The position numbers were made by a program, and so were the translations under genes. 64,000 bases of DNA from an uncultured Duncaniella sp. (GTDB lineage: Bacteria; Bacteroidota; Bacteroidia; Bacteroidales; Muribaculaceae). The notes below the pieces were generated by a model. The model searched no databases. It was not told where the DNA came from and worked only from the letters and a program-made list of their open reading frames with translations. Below, piece after piece: positions 7,602 through 15,885 of the stretch (position 1 is its first letter; the number at the start of each line of letters is the position of its first letter). Location of the stretch: NCBI GenBank assembly GCA_910576785.1, contig CAJTJG010000013.1, forward strand, positions 1 to 64,000, read 5' to 3'.

Positions 7602-9302
7602 CTATCCCATCAGCAGTACTATCACCACACCCCACAGTATGAGCAGAGTGTTGCCAATAGCATAGGTGACGGTGTAGCCCATGGCGGGAATGGTGCTGCC
7701 GATGGCCTCCTGCACGGCGCCGAGCGATGCCGTTGTGGTGCGGCTTCCGGCACAGCAACCGAGATTGATGGCAGCAGGGAACTTGAATACGGTCTTACCT
7801 ATGATCATACCGAGTATAAGTGGTAAGGACGTGGCCACGACTCCCATGAAGAAGAGCATGAACCCCACCTCCTTGAGACCGCTTACAAATGAGGGGCCGG
7901 AGGTGATGCCGATGACGGCTATAAACATATTGAGGCCAAGATTATTGAGAATCCATACTGCCGACGACGGTATGCGTCCGATGGACGGACGTCGCGCACG
8001 CAACCATCCGCATATCAGACCGGATATGAGCGCTCCGCCCGATGTACTCAGACTGATAGGCACATTACCGATATGGATGGCGAGCGCTCCGAAGAGACCA
8101 CCCAGAAAGATGCCGAGCCCGAGAAGTATGAGGTTGGACTTCTCTGTCTGCTTGTCGGCCACTCCGAGAGCGGCGGCGGCCGTGTTGACCTCACGGGCGA
8201 GACCCACTATAGTGACTGTGTCGCCAGCCTGTAGTTTCATCTGGGCAAGAACAGGCATAGGAGTTCCGCCTCGGGTGATGCTCTTTATCGAAACGCCATA
8301 CATCGGTTTGAGCGTACGCACCTGGTCTACAGTAAGTCCTGCCGCCCCCTTCTTTGATACGAGCACGCGCAACTGTTCGGCGGGGAAGTCGAGAAGAGCA
8401 CCGTCATTCACCTCGGAACCTATCCACTTTTCATCGCCGATGATGTATTCACGTCGTCCGCTTAGCACTATCTCGTCGCCAAGGCTTACCTTTGTGTCGG
8501 GTGTAGGATCGATGATGGAACCTCCGATGCGCACACGCTCCACGAAGAGCCGGCGCCCCTGCTCACTGAGATGTGCTTCTATCTGTGCTACGGTAGGAGA
8601 CGTGCTGAAGAAATCGGCCTCAGCCTTGTAGGCGCGGAATGCCACCGGACGCAGAGCATTGATATAGTTGGGATCGGAATTAGCGGATCCATTGTTCATT
8701 TTTTTCTCAAGTTCGGCAGTTTCAGCCTTGACTTTCTTTATGCCGCCGAGTAATGCGGGTCCGAGATTAGCAAGGATATAGGCCGAACCTACAGTGCCGA
8801 ACACATACGTCACGGCATAACATACGGGGATAATGTCAAGCCAAGCCTTTTTCTCCTCCGGTGTACCGCCGACCGAGGCTATGGTATCTGTGCCGACACC
8901 TATCACCGCCGACATGGTCTGCGCTCCGGCCAACAGGCCGACAGCCTCACCTATGTTGTAGCCCATGAGCACTGAGACACCCCATGTGCACAGCAGACAC
9001 AGCACACACACAACTACCGCGAATATCACCTGCTTGATGCCATCGCCTTTGAGCGCCTGAAAGAACTGCGGGCCTACGCTATATCCTATGGCAAACAGGA
9101 ACAGTAGAAAGAATGCGTTTTTGATAGGCCCGGGGATAGCGATGTCAAGCTGCCCCACGAGCACCCCTACAAGTAGCACCGAGGTGACAGTGCCAAGCGA
9201 GAAGCTCTTATACTTGAGCTGCCCTACGAAAAAACCTATTCCGATGGTGAGGAATATGGGCAACGAGGGGTTTTGTCGGAGAATTGTGATTAACCAGTCC
9301 AT
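7602..9302 (-). CDS. AspT/YidE-type aspartate:alanine exchanger family transporter
   Basis: This is an inner-membrane protein of 566 residues in the AAE (aspartate-alanine exchanger) family. About five hydrophobic segments form an N-terminal bundle (residues 1-185, with GAQTMSAVIGVGTDTIAS). A soluble middle part (about 210-385) carries two TrkA-C/RCK_C-like domains. A second membrane bundle follows (about 390-566, with the family signature CCAGSRTTTASLGAVQE). Characterised AspT exchanges aspartate for alanine to conserve energy, but many Bacteroidetes members have no proven substrate, so the substrate is uncertain. It lies upstream of the GH36 gene on the same strand, but the latter has its own promoter. 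Confidence 0.88.
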   Translation of the reverse strand: MDWLITILRQNPSLPIFLTIGIGFFVGQLKYKSFSLGTVTSVLLVGVLVGQLDIAIPGPIKNAFFLLFLFAIGYSVGPQFFQALKGDGIKQVIFAVVVCVLCLLCTWGVSVLMGYNIGEAVGLLAGAQTMSAVIGVGTDTIASVGGTPEEKKAWLDIIPVCYAVTYVFGTVGSAYILANLGPALLGGIKKVKAETAELEKKMNNGSANSDPNYINALRPVAFRAYKAEADFFSTSPTVAQIEAHLSEQGRRLFVERVRIGGSIIDPTPDTKVSLGDEIVLSGRREYIIGDEKWIGSEVNDGALLDFPAEQLRVLVSKKGAAGLTVDQVRTLKPMYGVSIKSITRGGTPMPVLAQMKLQAGDTVTIVGLAREVNTAAAALGVADKQTEKSNLILLGLGIFLGGLFGALAIHIGNVPISLSTSGGALISGLICGWLRARRPSIGRIPSSAVWILNNLGLNMFIAVIGITSGPSFVSGLKEVGFMLFFMGVVATSLPLILGMIIGKTVFKFPAAINLGCCAGSRTTTASLGAVQEAIGSTIPAMGYTVTYAIGNTLLILWGVVIVLLMG

Positions 9303-9421
9303 AAAAAATATGTTGAATCGTAAATGTGAGGATTATGCGTAGGTTGAAACTGCATGTATGATACTGTTTTTATAACATATGGGCATGAGCATAAGTTCTC
9401 CGCCGCAAGCAGGAAAAATTA

Positions 9422-9454
9422 GTGCCCCGGGCTCCATCGAGGAGCCCGGGGCAC
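9422..9454 (-). terminator. Rho-independent terminator of the OmpA-family gene
   Basis: A perfect 14-bp GC-rich stem (GTGCCCCGGGCTCC with GGAGCCCGGGGCAC, loop ATCGA) is followed on the minus strand by TAATTTTTCC. It lies 65 nt past the stop codon of the 9520-10728 gene. Confidence 0.88.
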
Positions 9455-9519
9455 CGGGTTTCGAACTATTGTTCCAGAAGAGGAGATTGTTCGGTGGGAG
9501 AGAGGGGAAATTCTATTTT

Positions 9520-10728
9520 TTATTCGGGAACTGCGAAGATAACGATGCGGTTCCAGTCATTGGTGGGATATACCTGAGTGTCAGAACCCGCAGCCTCGAG
9601 AATGAGACGGTTGGCATCGATGCCGTAGTCGCCTGTGAGGATATCGGCCACAGCCTGCGAGCGGCGCTCGGAAAGCTTCATGTTGTAAGCGGACGAACCG
9701 GTGTCCTTGTCGGCATAGCCGCGGACGATGATCTGGGTGTCGGGGTTAGCCTTCATATACTCGGCAATTGAGTAAACGTTGACCATCTCCTCGCTTGTCA
9801 CATAAGCGGAATTGAGCTTGAAGCGTACGGTGGGGAGGATCACTGTCGATTCGGCCTCGGCCTCTACAACTGTAGCCTCGGGGCAGGGGAGCTGAGCCTC
9901 GGCGGCAGCAAGAGCGGCAGCGGTGGTGGCGAGAGCACCACGAAGGTCGTTGACCTGTGCGTTGGCCTGGTTGAGGGCGTTCAGATAGTCGCAAGGATTA
10001 TAGCGCTCGAACTTGGAGCCGGTAAAGTGGATGATGATACCGCCGACTGCGGAGATATCGATGTCGACAGGCTTGCCATAATTATAGTTGTTGAAAGCAT
10101 CGCCGTAGAACATTCCGCGACCCTCGGCAAAGATGTCAACATAGGGGCTTACGCGGAAACGGAGCTGCAGACCTGCCGACACGGGGAGAAGCCACTCATT
10201 GGATTTTCTCTCACCCTTGGAGTCCATGGCATTGCCGGTGGCGGGGTGGTATTTATGTACGAATGTACCGCCGAGACCTACATAGGGGATGATCGAGAAG
10301 ACACGGTTGGGGTTGTAACCACCGATGGAGTTGAACATATCCCACATGAAGTCAACGTTGAGATTGGCGGTGCGGGCCGAGTTGGTCACCTCGCGGTTCC
10401 AGTGCATGGAGCCATAGTAAGCCGAGAAGCGGAAACCGAGATAGGGAGAGATCCAGCGGCCTACGGCGAGATTGTATATTGCCGTCATGCGGCGCGACTT
10501 GTCACCGCCGGGCTGTACCTTATTTTCTACGAATGGGGAGCGGATACCTGCGCCGAGCTGGATATACCAGTTGTTGCGCCAGGAGCCGGGAGTATAGATG
10601 TCCTTGCAGGTGACGTCCTCGACTGAGAATGTGCTTTCCTCTACGACGACAGTTTCCTGTGCGGAGGCGGAGTTGGCTGTAAGGAGGACTCCTCCTAATG
10701 CTGCCAGGGATAACAGTTGCTTTTTCAT
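9520..10728 (-). CDS. OmpA-family outer-membrane protein
   Basis: This 402-residue protein starts with a Sec signal peptide (MKKQLLSLAALGGVLLTANSASAQ). A beta-barrel-like domain follows (about residues 45-245, rich in alternating aromatic strands such as NNWYIQLGAGI and YLGFRFSAYYG). A short linker with a helical ANAQVNDLRGALATTAAALAAA-type stretch leads to a C-terminal OmpA peptidoglycan-binding domain (about 285-402, with IIVRGYADKDTGSSAYNMKLSERRSQAV). It should tether the outer membrane to the cell wall. I chose the ATG at 10728 over the one three codons earlier because it gives a cleaner MKK signal start. It has its own GC-rich terminator and a palindrome upstream, so it is probably monocistronic. 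Confidence 0.92.
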   Translation of the reverse strand: MKKQLLSLAALGGVLLTANSASAQETVVVEESTFSVEDVTCKDIYTPGSWRNNWYIQLGAGIRSPFVENKVQPGGDKSRRMTAIYNLAVGRWISPYLGFRFSAYYGSMHWNREVTNSARTANLNVDFMWDMFNSIGGYNPNRVFSIIPYVGLGGTFVHKYHPATGNAMDSKGERKSNEWLLPVSAGLQLRFRVSPYVDIFAEGRGMFYGDAFNNYNYGKPVDIDISAVGGIIIHFTGSKFERYNPCDYLNALNQANAQVNDLRGALATTAAALAAAEAQLPCPEATVVEAEAESTVILPTVRFKLNSAYVTSEEMVNVYSIAEYMKANPDTQIIVRGYADKDTGSSAYNMKLSERRSQAVADILTGDYGIDANRLILEAAGSDTQVYPTNDWNRIVIFAVPE

Positions 10729-10871
10729 TACTCTCATAAAGTTAAAAATGAAACTTGAAGATATTGTTTGTAGTAGTAGAAAACGTGTTTTTATTTCCGG
10801 TTTCCCCTCCCCTGTGCGGGGAGGCTTTGACTATCTAACGTTAATCATTCTTTAATTGTTCAAATAAAAAA

Positions 10872-10897
10872 CAACCGCCCGATGAAAATCGGACGGT
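10872..10897. terminator. Terminator hairpin between the SRP RNA and the OmpA-family gene
   Basis: AACCGCCCGAT pairs with ATCGGACGGTT across GAAA with one C-A mismatch. On the minus strand a GTTTTTTATTTG run follows; on the plus strand only TTT follows. It probably terminates leftward transcription coming from the SRP RNA region. Confidence 0.7.
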
Positions 10898-10946
10898 TTT
10901 AACGTATGAGTGTTAAAAATGTTAATCAGGTATGGACATAAAAAAA

Positions 10947-11043
10947 GGGTAAGCTTACTACATCGCACCGCTACGACCCGGTACCGTTGCTTCGATCAAG
11001 ACCTGGCGGGGTTCCCGGGGAGCTGGTCGTGTAGGACTTACCC
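10947..11043 (-). ncRNA. ffs: Signal recognition particle RNA (4.5S-type, ffs)
   Basis: The 97-nt minus-strand sequence folds into a rod, with GGGTAAG at the 5' end pairing with CTTACCC at the 3' end. Both CTACACGACC and the complementary GGTCGTAG arms are present. The apical part reads CCGCCAGGTCTTGATCGAAG followed by CAACGG, which carries the CAGG/AGCA symmetric loop that binds Ffh. A perfect promoter lies just upstream and a run of seven U follows the closing stem, giving self-contained transcription. The tip of the hairpin lacks the usual GGAA tetraloop. The identification rests on my recognition of the domain IV motif, not on a covariance search. Confidence 0.85.
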
Positions 11044-11047
11044 GGCT

Positions 11048-11079
11048 GCAAAGGTAGAAACTTTTTCCGGACCATGCAA
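11048..11079 (-). promoter_or_regulatory. Promoter of the SRP RNA gene
   Basis: On the minus strand, TTG (11079-11077) is followed after exactly 20 nt by TACCTTTGC (11056-11048). The predicted start then falls at the GGGTAAG 5' end of the RNA, at about 11043. Confidence 0.8.
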
Positions 11080-11167
11080 GCTTTTTGCCAAAAACATTAC
11101 TGTTTTTTTGCGGATTCTACTTTTATACCAAAAGAGTCATTCAATTACGAAAGAGATACAACTAAGA

Positions 11168-11205
11168 GCCAAAAGCAACAAATCACTATTGCTTTTGACT
11201 CTTCA
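11168..11205. terminator. Hairpin past rnfC
   Basis: AGAGCCAAAAGCAA can pair with TTGCTTTTGACTCT across a 10-nt loop with one mismatch. It lies about 40 nt beyond the rnfC stop codon on the minus strand. No strong U-tract follows, so termination here is a weak inference. Confidence 0.45.
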
Positions 11206-11242
11206 TTGTACTTATATAGTTTCTTCTACTTGTTGGGGCAGG

Positions 11243-12586
11243 TTATTTCTTGGCGGCTGCGGCGCGGGCACGCATCGCTGCCATAACCTTGCCTTTGCCC
11301 ACGCGGATGTAGTCGACGAGGGGGCGCGATGCCGGACATACGTATGAGCATGATCCGCATTCGATGCAGTTGGCTATCTTTTCGTTCTCAGCCTCATCCC
11401 ATTCCTTGAGTCTGGAGAGAGTGCTGATGAGGAATGGCTCAAGGCCCATGGGGCATGCGTCCACACACTTGCCGCAACGTATGCATGGCTCGGCCGGCCG
11501 GCGATGGGCATAGTTGGGATCAAGCAGTATGCCGGAGGTGCCCTTGATCATGGGGGTCTGGAGGGTTGATGCGGTGCGTCCCATCATGGGGCCGCCAAGG
11601 ATGATCTTCTCATATGTCACACCCGGCTCCACGAGTGTGGAGAGCATGGTGCCGAGGGGCACGCGGAGGTTCCGGCCTGTGGTGCCGTCGTGGAGGGTGA
11701 GCACGCGGTCAAGTATCGGTTCGTTGTGGTATACGGCACGGTATACGGCATAGGCGGTAGCCACGTTCTGTACTATAGCGCCGGTGGCTATCGGGAGGCC
11801 ACCTGAGGGGACTTCCTTGCCAATGACGGCCTCTATGAGCTGCTTCTCGCCACCCTGCGGATATTTCACCATCATGGGCATAACCTCAAGTCCGGGATGT
11901 GTGGCCACGGCTGCTGTCATGGCTGCGATGGCCTCGGGCTTATTATTCTCGATGGCTATGATGCCGCGATCCACACCGGCGGCCTTCACGAGAAGGGCCA
12001 CCCCTTTGGCTATCTCGGCGGCGTTCTCGCGCATGAGCATATCATCGCACGACAGGCAGGGCTCGCACTCGGCGGCATTGATGATCACCACCTCGGCCTT
12101 TGATCCGGGAGGGGGGGAGAGCTTTACATGGGCGGGGAATGTGGCTCCGCCGAGACCTACTATGCCGGCCTCCTTGATGAGGTCGATGATCTGCTTGGAT
12201 TCGAGCGCTGCAATCTCGGCGTCGGAGCGTTTGGGACTTTTGTCGGCCATAGCTGCGGCATCAGCCTCGCGGTCGGCCTCATCACTCTTGATGTATATGG
12301 CCTCTACGGGCATGCCCTGGGGTGTGCGGGCCACGTCTACCTTGACCACCGTGCCTGAGATGGGGGTGTGGATGTGGGCTGACACGAAGCCTCCGGCCTC
12401 GGCCACACGGTCGCCGCGTTTCACCTTGTCACCTTTCTTGACTACCGGTTTGGCGGGTGCCCCGATGTGTTGTGATACGGGGAGCACCACCTCCTCAGGG
12501 AGGGGAATGTTTTCGATCGGTTTGCCGGCGGCTATCTTGTTTTCGGCGGGATGTATACCGCCGATTTTAAAAGTATGCAGTTTCAT
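11243..12586 (-). CDS. rnfC: Rnf complex subunit RnfC
   Basis: RnfC is the NADH-facing subunit of the membrane Rnf complex, which couples electron transfer between NADH and ferredoxin to ion translocation. The 447-residue product has an N-terminal barrel-sandwich part (GGIHPAENKIAAGKPIE), the NADH/FMN-binding Complex1_51K-like domain (GLGGATFPAHVKLSPP near residues 145-160) and two 4Fe-4S motifs near the C-terminus (CIRCGKCVDACP and CIECGSCSYVCP). It is the last gene of an rseC-rnfB-rnfC run. The usual next genes rnfD, rnfG, rnfE and rnfA are absent; the SRP RNA gene follows instead. Confidence 0.95.
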   Translation of the reverse strand: MKLHTFKIGGIHPAENKIAAGKPIENIPLPEEVVLPVSQHIGAPAKPVVKKGDKVKRGDRVAEAGGFVSAHIHTPISGTVVKVDVARTPQGMPVEAIYIKSDEADREADAAAMADKSPKRSDAEIAALESKQIIDLIKEAGIVGLGGATFPAHVKLSPPPGSKAEVVIINAAECEPCLSCDDMLMRENAAEIAKGVALLVKAAGVDRGIIAIENNKPEAIAAMTAAVATHPGLEVMPMMVKYPQGGEKQLIEAVIGKEVPSGGLPIATGAIVQNVATAYAVYRAVYHNEPILDRVLTLHDGTTGRNLRVPLGTMLSTLVEPGVTYEKIILGGPMMGRTASTLQTPMIKGTSGILLDPNYAHRRPAEPCIRCGKCVDACPMGLEPFLISTLSRLKEWDEAENEKIANCIECGSCSYVCPASRPLVDYIRVGKGKVMAAMRARAAAAKK

Positions 12587-12632
12587 GAGGATTCTCTTTG
12601 TGAAGTGTGTGGGTAAGGAGTGAGATATGATG

Positions 12633-13484
12633 TCAGGCCGGCTCGGTCACGGCTGGCTCAACCTTCTTGACGGGGAAGTTGACAGCATGTATGGCATGTG
12701 TCGGGCATACGTCCACGCACTTGCGGCAAAGCTTGCACTTCTCGAAGTCGATATAGGAGAGATTTGAAGCCACGGTGATAGCCTCGTGTGTGCAGACTTT
12801 CACACACTTGGAGCAACCGATGCAGGCAGCCTTGCACTCCTTCATGGCCTGCGCGCCTTTCTCTTTGTTGGAGCATGCCACGAAGACCCTCATACCGCGG
12901 GGACCTTTGTTGCGGAGTTCTATGATGGAACGCGGGCATGACTTGACACACACGCCGCATCCCACACATTTGTCCTCGATCACCTCGGGAAGGCCCGTCT
13001 CCAGATTCATTCTCATGGCTCCATAGGGGCAGGCTTCCACGCAGTCGCCACAACCGAGACATCCGTTGGGGCATGGTGACTCGCCGGTACCGAGCGAAGC
13101 GAGCACAGCACACGATGGCGCACCCTCAAAACGGGCGAGAGCCGGGCGCAGATCACACGTACCGTTACATTTTATCACAGCCACCTTCGGTTTGGTGACG
13201 GCCGGAGCAAGACCTACGATCTCACCTATTTTCTTCATAGTCTCTGCGCTCGACGAAGGGCAGGAAAGACCGTCGAGAGTGTCGGCACCGACACAGGCCA
13301 CGGCAAAATCGCGACAACCGCTACGACCGCAACCTCCGCAGTTGGCTCCCGGCAGAAGAGCTTCCACCTGATCGATGCGGGGATCCTCCTGCACATGAAA
13401 GCGGCGGGCCACCACGAAGAGCACGGCTGCCCCTACGATGCCGATAGTGCCGAGGACGATGATTGATAAGAGGATAATGTTCAT
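12633..13484 (-). CDS. rnfB: Rnf complex subunit RnfB
   Basis: RnfB is the iron-sulfur subunit that passes electrons between ferredoxin and the other Rnf subunits. The 283-residue product has an N-terminal membrane anchor (IILLSIIVLGTIGIVGAAVLFVV), the four-Cys NCGGCGRSGC domain near residues 48-58, and several 4Fe-4S ferredoxin motifs (CLGCGDCVEACP, CVGCGVCVKSCP, CIGCSKCVKVC, CKLCRKCVDVCP). This is the usual long form in Bacteroidetes. It lies 70 nt after rseC and 46 nt before rnfC on the same strand, probably in one operon. Confidence 0.95.
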   Translation of the reverse strand: MNIILLSIIVLGTIGIVGAAVLFVVARRFHVQEDPRIDQVEALLPGANCGGCGRSGCRDFAVACVGADTLDGLSCPSSSAETMKKIGEIVGLAPAVTKPKVAVIKCNGTCDLRPALARFEGAPSCAVLASLGTGESPCPNGCLGCGDCVEACPYGAMRMNLETGLPEVIEDKCVGCGVCVKSCPRSIIELRNKGPRGMRVFVACSNKEKGAQAMKECKAACIGCSKCVKVCTHEAITVASNLSYIDFEKCKLCRKCVDVCPTHAIHAVNFPVKKVEPAVTEPA

Positions 13485-13554
13485 GGTATTCTATAAAAAT
13501 GTGATGAGTAATATTCGTTTGTTTGATCTTTATCCATGAAGGAAACCGAGTGTA

Positions 13555-13980
13555 TCACACACGCTCCACGCTCCATCTCACCTTGACGGCGATGCGCTTT
13601 CGCGCCAGAAACAGACCGAGGTCATACAATGCGAGCACGATGAATCCGGCCAGTATGGACCATGCCCCACTCCCCGGCCATCCGAATCTCACTCCAAGGA
13701 TAGTGGCTATGAAAAGGACTGTGGGGATAATGAGCGCCCATAGAGACGCCATAAGCGTAGAGGCGGAAGAAGCGGTGATCTCGACACGATCTCCTACGGC
13801 GAATGACTCGGGGTTGTCAATGTCGACGGTGATGGTTTCCCCTTCGGATGACTCACCCTTATTGCACATCATGGCTACGGCACATCCGTCACACCGGCAG
13901 ATGTCGTCGGTGCGCAGGGTGACAGTATTACCTGATATCTTTGTTATGATACCGCGATGGGTGACGTTTTCTTTCTTCAT
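13555..13980 (-). CDS. rseC: SoxR-reducing-system protein RseC family
   Basis: This is a small membrane protein (141 residues) commonly encoded at the head of rnf operons in Bacteroidetes. The N-terminal soluble part carries the CRCDGCAVAMMC cysteine cluster near residues 23-34. Two transmembrane segments follow (WALIIPTVLFIATILGV and ILAGFIVLALYDLGLFL). I used the ATG at 13980; the frame is open 99 nt further, but that extension covers the promoter. In E. coli RseC acts with Rsx/Rnf to keep SoxR reduced; in Bacteroidetes the role is presumably in Rnf assembly or redox control. Confidence 0.9.
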   Translation of the reverse strand: MKKENVTHRGIITKISGNTVTLRTDDICRCDGCAVAMMCNKGESSEGETITVDIDNPESFAVGDRVEITASSASTLMASLWALIIPTVLFIATILGVRFGWPGSGAWSILAGFIVLALYDLGLFLARKRIAVKVRWSVERV

Positions 13981-13993
13981 GGTAAATTTCGCC

Positions 13994-14025
13994 GCAAAGT
14001 TAATGATTTTTGACAAAATCAGCAA
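13994..14025 (-). promoter_or_regulatory. Promoter of the rseC-rnfBC operon
   Basis: On the minus strand, TTG (14025-14023) is followed after exactly 20 nt by TAACTTTGC (14002-13994). The start of transcription would be only about 7 nt before the rseC ATG, giving an almost leaderless mRNA. Confidence 0.72.
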
Positions 14026-14110
14026 AAAAAGTGACCGGAGGTGTGGTTCGTGGCGGAATGAGTGGATGCGGTTGCGCAATAATTGACAAGGCTATACGGC
14101 AGTAACATAC

Positions 14111-14179
14111 AAGAGACAGAAGTGGTGGAAATACAATTGTCTATACGACAATCAATTCATTCCGTCACTTCTGTCTCTT
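14111..14179. terminator. Long imperfect hairpin past der
   Basis: AAGAGACAGAAGTG (14111-14124) pairs perfectly with CACTTCTGTCTCTT (14166-14179). Further pairs inside include two G-U pairs and an inner ATTGTC/GACAAT. It lies 54 nt beyond the der stop codon on the minus strand. No U-tract follows, so it may act as a 3'-end structure rather than a classical terminator. Confidence 0.55.
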
Positions 14180-14232
14180 ATCTATCCGTTGTGTGTGTCT
14201 GCGTCACGCAGTCCGGATGAATGCCACGGGGA

Positions 14233-15552
14233 TTATTTTTCCCTCATGAAGATGTTTACGGGTGTGCCATGGAAGTCCCAGTTCTCGCGAATCTTGTTCT
14301 CAAGATATCTTCTGTAAGGCTCCTTGACCCACTGGGGCAGGTTGCAGAAGAAGATGAATGTGGGTATTGGCGAGCCCTTGAGCATTGTCACATATTTGAT
14401 CTTGACATACTTGCCCTTGTTGGCTGGTGGCGGATATGCCGATATTGCCTCGAGCATCACGGTATTGAGCTGCGAGGTGGGCACGACGCGTTTGCGGTTC
14501 TCGCATACGTGGAGCGCGGTCTCGAGCACCTTGAAGATGCGCTGCTTGGTGAGGGCCGAGGCGAAGATGATGGGGAAGTCCACAAAGGGGGCGAAGCGTG
14601 ACCGTATGGCATCCTCGTAATGCTTGATGGCTTCCTTGCTCTTGTCCTCCACGAGATCCCACTTGTTCACAACCACTACGAGCCCCTTCTTGTTGCGCTG
14701 TATAAGCGAGAAGATGGCCACATCCTGAGCCTCTATGCCGCGTGTGGCATCGATCATGAGGATACACACATCGGACGCCTCGATGGCACGTATGGAGCGG
14801 ATCACGGAGTAATACTCGATATCTTCATGCACCTTGGTTTTCTTACGTATACCGGCGGTGTCCACGAGATAAAAATCGAAACCGAATTTATTGTAGCGTG
14901 TGTAGATGGAGTCGCGTGTGGTGCCGGCGATGTCGGTGACGATGTGGCGCTCCTCATCAATGAAGGCATTGACCAGCGAAGATTTGCCGGCGTTGGGGCG
15001 TCCCACGATGCAGATCTTGGGGATATCCTCGAGAGCATCCTCCTCATCCTCATCCTTCTCGGGCATTTTTGCCACGACTTCGTCAAGAAGATCGCCAGTG
15101 CCATATCCGCTCACAGCCGACACCCCGTAAGGGTCGCCGAGGCCAAGGGAATAGAAATCTGCGATATTGTAGATGGAGTCGCCCGAATCCACCTTGTTGG
15201 CCACAAGTATGACCGGCTTTGTAGAGCGGCGCAGTATCTGCGCAACATGGTCGTCGAGATCGGTAACACCATTTGTAGCGTCAACCACAAAAAGAATCTC
15301 GTCGGCCTGCTCGATGGCAAGATGTACCTGCTTGTTGATCTCGGACTCGAAGATGTCCTCGCTGCCGACTACCCAACCGCCGGTATCGACGATTGAGAAT
15401 TCCTTGCCGTTCCAGTCCACCTTACCATACTGGCGGTCACGCGTGGTGCCGGCCTCATCGTTGGTGATGGCTGTACGGGTCTTTGTAAGGCGGTTGAACA
15501 GAGTCGACTTACCGACGTTCGGACGCCCTACTATGGCTATCATTTGTCCCAT
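14233..15552 (-). CDS. der: Ribosome biogenesis GTPase Der (EngA)
   Basis: Der is the essential double-GTPase that helps mature the 50S subunit. The 439-residue product has two tandem G domains. The first starts at MIAIVGRPNVGKSTLFNRL with DTGGW and NKVD. The second starts near residue 177 with ICIVGRPNAGKSSLVNAF, DTAGIRKK and NKWD. A KH-like C-terminal domain ends in WDFHGTPVNIFMREK. I used the ATG at 15552; 72 nt of upstream open frame would cross the promoter. It diverges from the rluB-like gene across a 333-nt intergenic region. Confidence 0.97.
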   Translation of the reverse strand: MGQMIAIVGRPNVGKSTLFNRLTKTRTAITNDEAGTTRDRQYGKVDWNGKEFSIVDTGGWVVGSEDIFESEINKQVHLAIEQADEILFVVDATNGVTDLDDHVAQILRRSTKPVILVANKVDSGDSIYNIADFYSLGLGDPYGVSAVSGYGTGDLLDEVVAKMPEKDEDEEDALEDIPKICIVGRPNAGKSSLVNAFIDEERHIVTDIAGTTRDSIYTRYNKFGFDFYLVDTAGIRKKTKVHEDIEYYSVIRSIRAIEASDVCILMIDATRGIEAQDVAIFSLIQRNKKGLVVVVNKWDLVEDKSKEAIKHYEDAIRSRFAPFVDFPIIFASALTKQRIFKVLETALHVCENRKRVVPTSQLNTVMLEAISAYPPPANKGKYVKIKYVTMLKGSPIPTFIFFCNLPQWVKEPYRRYLENKIRENWDFHGTPVNIFMREK

Positions 15553-15620
15553 ATGAAGATTGATGATTATTATCGTGATTATATGGAGGAAACAATTCTG
15601 TCTCCCTGCGTGTTCATGAT

Positions 15621-15653
15621 GCAAAAGTAATGAAAATCCGCTTCATAAGCAAA
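15621..15653 (-). promoter_or_regulatory. Promoter of der
   Basis: On the minus strand, TTTG (15653-15650) is followed after 20 nt by TACTTTTGC (15629-15621), a close match to the Bacteroidetes consensus. Confidence 0.75.
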
Positions 15654-15679
15654 TCACCGGAAAATCGATGCTTTGGAAT

Positions 15680-15712
15680 TTGGAAATTACCGGAACTTTT
15701 CCGTAACTTTGC
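15680..15712 (+). promoter_or_regulatory. Promoter of the rluB-like gene
   Basis: TTGG (15680-15683) precedes TAACTTTGC (15704-15712) with about 20-21 nt between them. The start would be near 15719, leaving a leader of about 165 nt before the ATG at 15886. Confidence 0.7.
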
Positions 15713-15885
15713 GCAAGTAAACAAAAAACATCTGTAATTGTCAAAATCCATCGTTTCCAGATCATAAGGATACAAAACAAGAGAGAAACCGGTTACGATA
15801 GAATCATTACCAGTCCAGCCGAGAGGGCGGACATATATTACAAAAAGTTCCAAAATTCATATCCCCACACTTCTAAAAAGCTATC

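Larger units (their letters stand above)
15553..15885. other. Divergent intergenic region between der and the pseudouridine synthase gene
   Basis: This 333-nt stretch has no gene. It holds two back-to-back promoters, at 15621-15653 for der and 15680-15712 for the plus-strand gene. The plus-strand side then has an unusually long leader of about 165 nt (about 15719-15885), A-rich near its start, in which I found no recognisable riboswitch or leader peptide. Confidence 0.6.

Noticed and set aside
9358..9377. ATGATACTGTTTT upstream of the AspT-type gene as another PUL operator
   Set aside because: Only about 13 of 18 positions match, the GGAT end is missing, and the gene has no clear link to mannan use. 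I keep it as a chance match unless a genome scan says otherwise.
9451..9475. A T-loop-like sequence (GGGTTTCGAACTATTG) suggesting a tRNA
   Set aside because: It overlaps the arm of the OmpA-family terminator, and no acceptor stem or anticodon arm can be built around it.
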